Positions 9,902 through 18,517 of a stretch of 64,000 nucleotides of DNA are shown here, piece by piece. The first letter of the stretch is position 1, and every line of letters starts with the position of its first letter. The stretch covers positions 1-64,000 of the forward strand of contig JADGKB010000069.1 in assembly GCA_027604185.1 (NCBI GenBank). The letters are read 5' to 3'. A program made the position numbers and the translations under genes. The stretch is from Boothiomyces macroporosus. Its lineage: Eukaryota; Chytridiomycota; Chytridiomycetes; Rhizophydiales; Terramycetaceae. The notes under the pieces were generated by a model that was not told the DNA's origin, ran no database searches, and was given only the letters and a program-made list of their open reading frames with translations.

Positions 9902-10441
9902 ATGACAATCAATCCTGCTGACTCTCCTCCACCATACGATCCACCACAGTATTTCTTGTACCCCACCAAGGTCCACATTGAATTCAATAATAACGAATAT
10001 GTTGTGCTATCAGAAGACAGACAGACTATTCTTTTTAGAATCACGGTTTCTAAAACATTGGAAATGTACTCTACAGAGCATCTACTTTCAATTAAAAAGC
10101 ATTTCAATTCGCATACTTTAATTGATCATCGTAATCACGCAGTTAGGAAATGCAAATACGAATTCAGTGATAGATACGTGATGGGTAATTGGTGCTGGAA
10201 GGGCAGTTATCGATACAGCAGGACAAAGATCTTGCAAGTAAACGACAAAGTTATAGCTAGTTACAAACGGGATAAAGGTGTTTGCTTGGAATTGAGTGGT
10301 GCAAGAAGTGAATTGTATTTAGTGGTTGGTAGTTTTATAGCTGCTATGGAGTGGGAAGGTGTAGATCCCTCAGTATATACACCATGGGAAAATTTGGGGC
10401 TCACAGCACGTTCAGAAGCCTCCTTGCCCCACTCATTTTGA
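9902..10441 (+). CDS. Tubby-C/LURP-one-like domain protein (tentative)
   Basis: 179 aa, single exon. A Pro-rich N-terminus with two PPxY-like motifs (PPPYDPPQY), which could bind WW domains, precedes a beta-rich region of about 140 residues (FNNNEYVVLSEDRQTILFRITV ... ELYLVVGSFIAAMEWEG). The alternating hydrophobic strands and single C-terminal hydrophobic segment are reminiscent of the LURP-one-related/scramblase-like beta barrel, but no diagnostic residue is decisive. The downstream seven-TM gene starts about 200 bp further on. Functional name is low confidence; that it is coding is more likely. Confidence 0.55.
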   Translation: MTINPADSPPPYDPPQYFLYPTKVHIEFNNNEYVVLSEDRQTILFRITVSKTLEMYSTEHLLSIKKHFNSHTLIDHRNHAVRKCKYEFSDRYVMGNWCWKGSYRYSRTKILQVNDKVIASYKRDKGVCLELSGARSELYLVVGSFIAAMEWEGVDPSVYTPWENLGLTARSEASLPHSF

Positions 10442-10641
10442 CATTTTCCCACCAATCAAAAATAAATAATCCGATGCTAAATTATAAGATGAATTCGATT
10501 TCTTTATTTGGCTCGACTTTTTCCGCCAATTGCGGTTTAATTCCTCTTGAAATTCACAAATCAATATCAAACTTGCGGCACAGAGCTCCTGTTTTGCTTT
10601 GGAAAAAAACTTTAAAACGGCTTTCAAAACAGAAAATCATT

Positions 10642-12102
10642 ATGAAACTATATACGATAGCAACTCTTTCAAGTGTGTGGGCAAACTTGGCAATGACACT
10701 GCAATTTCCAGAAAGAGACTGTGGCAATGTTCCAAATTCAATTTATGTATACAATATTCAGTCTATCAAAAGTAAATTCCCTAATAAGAATGAAACTTGG
10801 CCCATTGGATATATTATGCAAGCTAAAGAAAGAGCGGTTGGAGGTAATTGTAGAGGAACTGTCAAAGTCCCATTGTCAGCCGACTGTTGCGCAACATTTT
10901 TAAATCCAGCGCATAGCGTTGCCTCAGCTTCAACAATGCTTGTTACTCCAAATAACATCACTGCACAAATGCTTTCTTCTGTAAATACTAATAATTATTG
11001 TGCAGTTCAATCAAACAGCACTATATACGGATACAGCCAAGTATACTATTTAGCGAATGATTTATGTTCGAGCGAAAGTATGACTTGTTCATCAAACGGC
11101 AGTTTAAAAGTATTCTCGGGACCTAATTGTACTGGGAAAATGGAGCAGTTTCCTTTGACAAGTGCCAACCAGACATTGAACTCTACAATCTTGAAGAACT
11201 TTACTGCAGTGCTTATCAATATTCAGGATGGACAAGGATATATTTCCTGGACTGTTTTTGTGCCATTGTCCCAGCTGTTTCCCGACTTTTCATATGGTAT
11301 TGACATCTTCAACATGGTCTTGTATGCCACTTCGTTTATTTGTATCATTTCAACTATTATTTATTTGGGAAATGAATTCTACAAGAAGCGCACTGTATAT
11401 TTAATGGGGCTGCTTTCTAGTCAATTACTTTGGCTTGCTTGGTTGTCTGTCCGCTTGATGGCCACTTTTTCTGTATTCACCAGCGCTATCAGTGGTACTT
11501 TGAATACTTTGGAAGGAATCGCATCTTTGGCAGCTGTTCTGACATCAGTCTCGTTCTTGCTGTATTTCCTACATTGCAATCGCTCTACCAGCATTATTGT
11601 ATATTTTATGGTTATAGTTAGCCATGCTGTTTTAGCTGGTGGTTTCTATTGCCGATGGGGTATAACACTGCCAGAAGCAATTGTATCTTGGGGCAACTTG
11701 TTTCCATATTGGCTGATTACCATGTTTATAGTGGATTGTATTCCTCCCATATATGTATCATTCGCCATCAACCGAATTCGAGCAAAATCGCTTTCGGAAC
11801 AGCTATTTCTGGTAATCACATCTGATGTGTTATTCTTTATGACACTAGTGTTCCAGTTACTAGTTATCGCTTTGTATATATCATTCGATCAGCTTCGTGA
11901 CCATTCTGAATCTCTTGGAAGCGATCGCACTTGGGTTGCGTTTATTGGGGTTTTATCATGCTGTTTGGCTATCCATGGAGTGCTCAATATTGTTCTAATT
12001 GAACGACTCAGACATATCATAAGCAAGACATCTGCATTTACAAATACTTCGCAATTCAAGTCAACAAACTCTACTGCTGTTGGAACTACTCAAATAAACT
12101 GA
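10642..12102 (+). CDS. seven-TM membrane protein with Cys-rich ectodomain (paralogue C)
   Basis: 486 aa from ATG 10642. The frame is open upstream to 10351, but that part overlaps the preceding gene, while 10642 starts a signal peptide (MKLYTIATLSSVWANLAMT) and gives the paralogue length. The ectodomain keeps the Cys pattern (CRGTVKVPLSADCCATF) and several sequons. Seven TM helices follow with the shared landmarks SSQLLWLAWLSVRL, HAVLAGGFYCRWG and FDQLRDHSESLGSDRTWVAF. It is more diverged from A and B than they are from each other. Function unknown. Confidence 0.8.
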   Translation: MKLYTIATLSSVWANLAMTLQFPERDCGNVPNSIYVYNIQSIKSKFPNKNETWPIGYIMQAKERAVGGNCRGTVKVPLSADCCATFLNPAHSVASASTMLVTPNNITAQMLSSVNTNNYCAVQSNSTIYGYSQVYYLANDLCSSESMTCSSNGSLKVFSGPNCTGKMEQFPLTSANQTLNSTILKNFTAVLINIQDGQGYISWTVFVPLSQLFPDFSYGIDIFNMVLYATSFICIISTIIYLGNEFYKKRTVYLMGLLSSQLLWLAWLSVRLMATFSVFTSAISGTLNTLEGIASLAAVLTSVSFLLYFLHCNRSTSIIVYFMVIVSHAVLAGGFYCRWGITLPEAIVSWGNLFPYWLITMFIVDCIPPIYVSFAINRIRAKSLSEQLFLVITSDVLFFMTLVFQLLVIALYISFDQLRDHSESLGSDRTWVAFIGVLSCCLAIHGVLNIVLIERLRHIISKTSAFTNTSQFKSTNSTAVGTTQIN

Positions 12103-12367
12103 ATTTAAATTTCATTAGATTATCTGGTCTGGTGCATATGCATCTACATTTCCACACACTCAGCCGAACCAATTAGTTCTTGTAAAGTTGAAACCTTATT
12201 ACCTTTTATTTCGTGGCCTTAATCAGTAATCGTTTCTCTCTCACATTTGTGGTGGCTTTTAATAACAGTCAGTTTCCTTATTTGAAATCCAGTCATGGCT
12301 GAACAATTATTTTTTGTACCACATCCTCCACCACCTGTAAACCAGCCCCTGGTGATTCATCACAGTC

Positions 12368-12645
12368 ATGTTTCATGCACCCTCCAAATATAAAAATACA
12401 AAACAAATCACCAAATTCCATATCACAATTGCATGTGACAAGTATAATCCAAAATGTCTAGAATCAACTGCCCACACTGCGCACGAATTTTCGTACCTGT
12501 TCGAAACAAATTCAGCTGCTTCAAAATGTTCTTTAAGAAAGTTACTCCAACTCAAGTTTGCTCCAACTGCAAATTCGTTGTAAATATCCAAACAGGAAAT
12601 GTATCTAGATACTCCAACGCAGGAAAATATCTGCCTATCGCATGA
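12368..12645 (+). CDS. possible small zinc-ribbon-like protein
   Basis: Tentative. Removing a 20-nt GT-AG segment (12439-12458, GTATAATCCAAAATGTCTAG, same length class as the resolved introns) joins an upstream frame from Met 12368 to a frame with CDKINCPHCARIF and VCSNCKFVVN. This gives about 85 aa with two CxxC knuckles typical of a zinc ribbon. A Pro-rich upstream frame from ATG 12296 may belong to the same gene but could not be joined cleanly. Without the intron a 63-aa ORF from 12454 remains. No family recognised. Confidence 0.35.
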
Positions 12646-12836
12646 CTATATGGCCAGTTTTCCTATCTGCTGGCGTTGTTTATTTTGTAAATATAACTGT
12701 ATTATTTTGTAGATATAATTACTTATTTTGCAAATATAATTGTATCGTATTTTTCCCTCAAATGGTGATGCGGCTTGCCTGGCATGGACAAATCTCCATT
12801 CACCATTGGTCAACCACAGTAAGATTTTTTAGAAAA

Positions 12837-13830
12837 ATGGCTCCAACTGCCCACAAAGAATCAACTGGATTAAATTTACAGCAAAATCCTATCACTTTGG
12901 GATGTGTTCCGGAACACTTTAGCGGCCCTCTCTATTTATCTCCGTCCCCTTCAGTTAATATTAAATCATGTCCTGGTGGTACTGGGCAGGTAAACTTTTT
13001 TAATGCAGATGATTAAATACTTGGAAAGTCAGCAAGTAGATGCAGTCATAGCTCTAACTGAGGGCTTGGTATATAGTAAGGGAAAATTAACCAGAAACCT
13101 GTTCTCAATTATTGGAAACCAATTCAACCTCAATTAATCTCAGCGGGTCCTATACCAATTCTTCCCTTTGCTGGTCGGTAGCAGTAGCACCCGATAGTAA
13201 AATTAAAAAACTACAAGATTTAAGAGGTGGAAAAATTGGAATTAGTCGATTAGGAAGTGGGTCCCATATCATGGCCGTTGTATTAGCCATGCAGAATGGA
13301 TGGCCAGATTTTGAATTTGTTATTTTAAACGATATAAATGGATTGATCAAGGGTGTCAATGAAGGAACCGCAGATGCATTCATGTGGGAGGTAATTACCA
13401 CCAAAGTAAAAATCCTTAACCGTAGCCGTATTATGACAAGAAGGTGCTATCGATGCTGGATACATTTTACTCACCTTGGCCAGCATTTATGCTCGCTACT
13501 CGCACACAATCCAGATTTAATATCCCTGAATTCCAGAAATATCTAAAAACCTGTATTTCAGAGTTTGTAGACAATTTCGAAAGCAAAGGGCTTCCATTGC
13601 TAGTAGAGAAAAAGGATGTATTTCACTACCCAGATTCAGCTGATGTTAAAACATGGTTCAAGGATGTAAAGTTTACCTCAGACCCACATTTGGTGCAGCG
13701 CAGCTCACTCCAACACTGTGTAGATACATTGGTCAAAGCCAATCTTATTGATTCAAAGTTGCTCAAAGAATGGGAGGATGCAAATGGCAAAATAGTCGAG
13801 CGTATATGCCAGAACGTCACTTTTGAATGA
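12837..13830 (+). CDS. Ca3427-like type 2 periplasmic-binding-fold protein
   Basis: Four exons (12837-12989, 13009-13075, 13095-13405, 13426-13830) with introns of 19, 19 and 20 nt give 311 aa. The joins restore the family: GCVPEHFSGPLY near the start, PGGTGQ|MIKYLESQQVDAVIALTEG, SGSYTNSSLCWSVAV, DLRGGKIGISRLGSGSHIMA, ADAFMWE..TTKPYYDKK and TFYSPWPAFMLA. These match the two-lobed type 2 substrate-binding fold known in fungi as Ca3427-like, related to thiamine-precursor/aromatic-sulfonate binding proteins. There is no signal peptide or transporter neighbour, so it is probably cytosolic and its ligand is unknown. Confidence 0.85.
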
Positions 13831-13922
13831 ATTCTTTGTCAATTTATAAATCATTACCATAAACAAGTTTTAATATCATAAATACTATCCATGGAGAAGA
13901 AAAAAGAGATCACAGCTCCACG

Positions 13923-13928
13923 AAAAAA
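13923..13928 (-). terminator. Pol III terminator of second tRNA-Thr
   Basis: Six consecutive T on the minus strand, three bases after the tRNA 3' end. The three bases between (CAC) are the same as in the other copy. Confidence 0.75.
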
Positions 13929-13931
13929 GTG

Positions 13932-14003
13932 TGCCCGAACTGTGGATTGAACACAGGGCCTTCAGTTTACAAGACTGACGCTCTACCACTGAGCTATACG
14001 GGC
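13932..14003 (-). tRNA. tRNA-Thr (anticodon TGT), second copy
   Basis: 72 nt, identical base for base to the gene at 8845-8916, on the opposite strand about 5 kb away. The 5' flanks differ, so only the gene and a few 3' bases are shared. Same 6-67 mismatch in the acceptor stem. Confidence 0.95.
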
Positions 14004-14118
14004 TTGAAAGCCGAGAAGGCTGCTTCTCGATAATGCAAAATGCTCCTTTTTGCTATCCCAAATTTTAGCAACTCAAGCAGGTACTTTGATAAGGAATATT
14101 ATAATTATTTATTAGACG

Positions 14119-16406
14119 CTAAACCATTGGCACAAGATCAACCAGGTTAGCATGAGGTTCTCGCATAGAGTCAGGGAAATATTGAAGTAGATCCTGGTAC
14201 AACCCAATCCTGCCACTAAACAAATCTAAATAAACCAACAGTTACCATCATTCTTATTCGCATTCCAAGAAAACAAATTCATGGCTAGCATCTGGAATTG
14301 TTTAGCCTCCTCAGAATTGCAGTGATTAACATATTGTGATACTTTAGTTTGCAAGAACTGTAGTGCTGCTTGAATATCACCCTGCAAGCATTTTTCAATG
14401 AACCATAATTTACGAATTTGGAATTTTGCTCTGCGTAGGATATCTTGACTTGAAGGACGTTGTAAAGTGAGTTCCCACAAGTCATCCAAGCGTAGATTCG
14501 GGTTATTAGTTTCACCAGGGTTGCCACCAAACAAGTATTGTACTTTGCTCTTTTCATTGTACACTAGTTGGTGGGCGAAACGAGGGCGAGGTTCGATATT
14601 GGACATCTTCATCCAATAGTCAGAGCCAATATTGTCGTTTTCGTAAATCTTTAGCCACTTGGCTTTTTTTAAATTGTAGACCCAGAATGCATTCTTTGTA
14701 TCATTCAGACTGTTTTTTTCTCTCATCATACCAGACAAGACATAGAATTCGTTTCTTTGCGGATCAATAGTAGCTCTTTGGGTAAATCCTGCATCAGGGC
14801 CTGTATTAGTGTGATCTACCTCCAGTTTTTGAATAATCGCGGGATATTTCAGTAACTGTATCAGTATCAATGTTATATACATAAAAATCGGCTAAAAAAT
14901 CTTTGTGTCGTTGTCCAGCAAAAATGTAAATCTCACGATTGGCTGGATTGAACAGCATCGAATGGCCAATTCTAGATTTGATTTGAATTGTTGGGGAAGT
15001 AGAAGGCAAATCATCTCGTACCAATTTCCACTTGTTTGTAGGAATGTTGTAGGTATACAACCCAGAGTATCTTTGTGTGCTTTCTTGGCTGACAGTTCTG
15101 CCACCAAACACATAAATAACGCTCTTTTCAGAATCAACGACCATTTGGTGATCATAAATCAATTCTGGACCTCCTTCAAGAGCAGTATTGTTAGATAGCT
15201 TTGTCCACTTTTGTTGAATAATATCATACTTCCAGAAATCTGATTCCAGGCCATTTCCAGGCCTACTCTCAGAATCAACATATTTCCCTAAAGCGTAAAT
15301 GACTTTATGATAAGGATCAAGACAGATTTTGTGACAGGATCTTGTTAGGTTTTAAATACCTTGGCTCTGGCCCATTTTGTTTTCTCGTATCGATTGAAAT
15401 ACATGTCCAAGTGCGTTCTATTTGATTAAACTGCCAAAAATCCGCTAAATCTTTGGTACCATCCCAACCACCAAACAAGTAGATCAAGTTAGCTTCACTG
15501 TCTATACACATTTGATGGCCGCCTCTCATACTTGGAGTAGGCATACCTAGAGGCACAGTTACCCTGGTCCACTTTGGTTTGTAAGGTAAATCAGAAATGT
15601 AATTATCAAACAAATTACGTTCAATAGCTTGGTTCAACAACAACTCTGCATTTTCAAAATCACCATCAACAACAAGCCTGTGGTGTAACTCTGTCAATAG
15701 CGGGTGTTCCAACTGCAGCCCAGTTTGGTTTTGAACAGAGTTGAAACAATCGATATAATTACGTTGACGGAAATGCTTCAGGCATAACCTTACTACTTCA
15801 GTCTCTTTGTAATTCGTATATTCTTTATACGCCTTTTCGACTATATCTGGCTGGTTATGACCCCGGAGTTCAACGTACCAGATAGAGAAATTGAAGTTGG
15901 CTCCCCAGGCAAGAAGCGGAACGATTTTAATGTAGAGACACGGTACTTGAACGCCATTAAATATATGTTTCAAAGCAAAAGTCTCTTGTTCAGAGTCGTT
16001 ATGCAATCCCGCATGTAAAAGTTCATTCATATTACCTGCGTTAACAAATAGTACTTTGATCGAGCCCTCCAAACACTTTAAACTCTTTTAAATTACAGAC
16101 ATGTACTTTGTGATACTTTCCAAACGTAATCGTTTTGACGATACTGATTTTTTCAAGTTTTACAGTGATGAATTGTAATTGGTTGTTTGATCCAGACGAC
16201 CATCGGGAGGACTGATCTTGCGGCTTTGAGACTGTGATATTCTTTGGATGATAGGAAGCAGAGTGCGATGACCAGGAAGAGATTGTAAAGTCTAGCTTCT
16301 CTAGCTGTGTATTCATTTTCGTGTTACTTTTTTTCAGCGTGTTTTTTAATAATCCAGCTGGATTAACGTCGCCAAAGAGGTTGAGAGTAAGATCTTGTCG
16401 ATCCAC
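14119..16406 (-). CDS. MKLN1-like: muskelin (discoidin + LisH/CTLH + kelch protein, CTLH/GID E3 partner)
   Basis: Five exons (16406-16055, 16035-15360, 15340-14820, 14800-14246, 14225-14119) with introns of 19, 19, 19 and 20 nt yield 736 aa, essentially the length of animal muskelin. N-terminal discoidin domain (SWSSHSASYHPKNITV, DQSSRWSSGSNNQ, ITFGKYHKVHVCNLKEFKVFGG), LFVPLLAWG-type KIVPLLAWGANFNFSIWYVEL, LisH/CTLH region (RLCLKHFRQRNYIDCFNSVQNQTG), then six kelch-like repeats (GGHQMCIDSEANLIYLFGGWDG and so on), ending with YFPDSMREPHANLVDL. Each join falls inside a conserved motif, e.g. GPEPR|SCHKICLD. Muskelin is a subunit of the CTLH/GID ubiquitin ligase; that role here is inferred from the family. 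A Met at 16316 is an alternative start. Confidence 0.93.
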
Positions 16407-16435
16407 CTTTTCGTCTAATGAATAATAAATAATGT

Positions 16436-16969
16436 TTATTCAGCAATGAATTTTAGTGATATCGAATTCACACAGAACCTATATTAATCCAACTTGCCTG
16501 TTTTCGTTTTTATCTTGGAACAAGTGACCCAAATGTATCTTGCAATTCGCACAAATCAGTTCATCTCTGGGCATCAAAGGCATTGAATAATCGCGCCTCG
16601 TTTCTATTGTATCATCGTAGCAGTCATTGAATGTGGGCCACCCTGACAGAGTATCAATCTTGTGCTTGTAAGAAAACAGAGGAGTGTTGCATCCTTTGCA
16701 AAGATAATTGCCTTTTTCAGTTTAAGGATACCTATGCGGTTTAATTTCAGGTATTCCCCAGTGAATGCCTGCTCAGTCTTTCCTTCAACCATTACTCTGT
16801 ACTCCAAGTCTGTCAAAATCGCTTTCCACTCCTCCTTGGTTTTCGTCGAGTACCTCTTCATACAAGCGATGTTTAACCCGCGGTTCGTTATTTCTCTCTC
16901 TCTAATGCTGGTCACCAACCTGCTCACTGCTCTCTTCATTCCAAATTCCAAAATTGTTTTTTCAAACAA
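16436..16969 (-). CDS. msrB: peptide-methionine (R)-S-oxide reductase MsrB
   Basis: Three exons (16969-16732, 16711-16498, 16478-16436) give 164 aa. Intron 1 is 20 nt; intron 2 is a 19-nt GC-AG intron (16479-16497, GCAAGTTGGATTAATATAG). MsrB signatures appear in order: KEEWKAILTDLEYRVMVEGKTEQAFTG, first zinc CxxC (CKGC), LFSYKHKIDTLSGWPTF, second CxxC (CANC), HLGHLF, and the catalytic RFCVNSISLKF, which only appears after GC-AG splicing. It reduces methionine-R-sulfoxide using thioredoxin. The basic N-terminus (MKRAVSRLVTSIRER) looks like a mitochondrial presequence. The start lies 11 bp from that of the divergent p24 gene; Met 11 or 37 would widen this. Confidence 0.9.
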
Positions 16970-16980
16970 AAAAGCAATCT

Positions 16981-17631
16981 ATGTTCAAATTCTTGCTTTT
17001 GGGAACAGCGCTCTGCTCTTCGTTTACACTGAATATCAAACCATATACAAAGGAATGCTTCTTTGAAGACTTGAAAAAGGATGGTAATTACAAGATTGAC
17101 TTTAGATAGACTCGAAGTTTCCTTTGAAGTGATTCAAACGCCTGGAGACTGGGCGATAGATTACGAAATCAAGACACCAGGTATTCATTTTTAACCGAGG
17201 CGGCGCAACTATTCACAAAGTTACAGGAGAACGGGCTTCGTCCTTTGGATTCAACGCAGCATCAAATGGAGAACATCACCAGTGCTTTGACAACAGATCC
17301 GGGTACGAAAAGAATGTACAGTTTTCATTCTTGGGTCCTGATGATCAATCTAAAATTGAAATTGGAAAAGATATGAGCGAAGATGAAAAAGAACTTGGAA
17401 GAAATATTCAAGATTTATCCAACCAAATGAGGTACTAATACTTAACCAAGATTCATGAAGGATGAATTGGACTTTTTGAATCGTAGAATCAAGAGACACA
17501 AGTCTACTGCAGAGTCTACTTATTCGCGAGTGTTTTGGTGGACATTCTTTCAACTAATGATTTTATTGGGAGTTGTTGGATTCCAAATCACGTATCTCCG
17601 TCAATTCTTTGAAAAGAAGCGAATAATATAA
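16981..17631 (+). CDS. p24 family cargo receptor (EMP24/GP25L/ERV25 type)
   Basis: Four exons with introns 17084-17105 (22 nt), 17181-17199 (19 nt, acceptor GAG) and 17432-17450 (19 nt) give 196 aa. Order of features: signal peptide (MFKFLLLGTALCSSFTLNI), GOLD domain with YTKECFFEDLKKDD and a late disulfide Cys (HHQCFDNRS), coiled-coil region (MRFMKDELDFLNRRIKRHKSTAEST), one TM helix (WWTFFQLMILLGVVGFQITYL), and a cytosolic tail RQFFEKKRII. The tail carries the FF and KK sorting signals used for COPII and COPI binding in ER-Golgi cycling. Tail type suggests the p24-delta/alpha branch. Confidence 0.92.
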
Positions 17632-17939
17632 TCCTAGTTACCGAATATTGTTTGATTTAACAAGGCTTTGTTTACTATTAGATTTGAATTCAAATTCCTC
17701 AGGGTTAGCTATCCGCTCTGTTCAAGATTGTCGGCTCTTTGATACAACTATTCAAGATTGTTCGCTCTTTGATACAACTGTTCAAAATTGTCCGCTCTTT
17801 GATACAACTGTTCAAGATTGTTCGCTCTTTGAGACAACAGTGTATGGATAGTGTGACTATTCCATATATTTAAACTCGCCCTAAAATCACGTGATCAAGT
17901 AGTGAAATCAAAAAAAAAGAAAAAAAAAGTTACTTTCCA
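17632..17939. other. intergenic region with minisatellite
   Basis: About 310 bp between the p24 gene and the basic small protein gene. It holds the 30-bp tandem repeat listed separately and an A-rich run just before the next start codon. Confidence 0.6.
17721..17840. repeat. 30-bp minisatellite, four copies
   Basis: Four consecutive 30-bp units starting at 17721, 17751, 17781 and 17811, each of the form ttcaagattgt-cggctctttgatacaact with a few substitutions. The period is a multiple of three and one frame is open across it (a repeating DC-LFDTT pattern), but the surrounding 67-aa ORF (17648-17851) has no other sign of being a gene. Confidence 0.85.
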
Positions 17940-18317
17940 ATGGTCGGCCAAGGAGAAAACAACGTCAATGGCAGAAAACGCAACCTATTCAAAGAAAAAC
18001 GCCAAGAAATCCAACGCTTGAAAAAGAAAAGCGGAACAGACGCACTCTCCCTCCTACAAAAAACCAACCAACAAATCACTCCAATAATAGACAGCGTAGT
18101 ATCCGCTTCAATCAAGAAACAAGATTTGATATCCGACAAGCCCTTTAATACGAATAAAATCAAGTTGGTTTCTGGTGTGCGCCCTGGACGAATGGGTAAG
18201 CACGGGGTTTATATTCGTCCAGCAAGGATAAACAAAAAGAAAGTAAAGAAGCTTTTGAAGAATAAGAAATTGGAGATTTTGGAAGCTATTGAAAAGAAGG
18301 ATATAGATATGGATTAA
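17940..18317 (+). CDS. small basic protein, unrecognised
   Basis: 125 aa, single exon. Very basic: N-terminal NGRKRNLFKEKRQEIQRLKKK, a middle segment DALSLLQKTNQQITPIIDSVVSASIKK, then GVRPGRMGKHGVYIRPARI and a lysine-rich end (NKKKVKKLLKNKKLEILEAIEKK). The composition suggests a nuclear or nucleolar RNA-associated protein such as a ribosome-biogenesis factor, but no family motif is certain. An A-rich tract precedes the ATG. Confidence 0.6.
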   Translation: MVGQGENNVNGRKRNLFKEKRQEIQRLKKKSGTDALSLLQKTNQQITPIIDSVVSASIKKQDLISDKPFNTNKIKLVSGVRPGRMGKHGVYIRPARINKKKVKKLLKNKKLEILEAIEKKDIDMD

Positions 18318-18517
18318 GTGCTATAATAAAAATTGTTGATTTTGAATTGGTTTGATTGATTCAATAGAGTAAACAGATAGTCATTACAGAGTCGAACTGG
18401 TAGTCGTCAGGTAATCACTAGCTAGAGTTTGTCAAAGATAATGGCACTCACTAGAGTCAAACAGGTATTCATCAGGTGTGATTGGTTAGAGTAAAACACT
18501 TGGATAATGGAATTTTA

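Noticed and set aside
10351..10641. 97-residue N-terminal extension of seven-TM paralogue C
   Set aside because: It overlaps the preceding gene, and the Met at 10642 starts a signal peptide and gives the paralogue length.
17648..17851. 67-aa ORF over the minisatellite as a gene
   Set aside because: Only the repeat keeps it open; no signal peptide, no homology and no clear start context.
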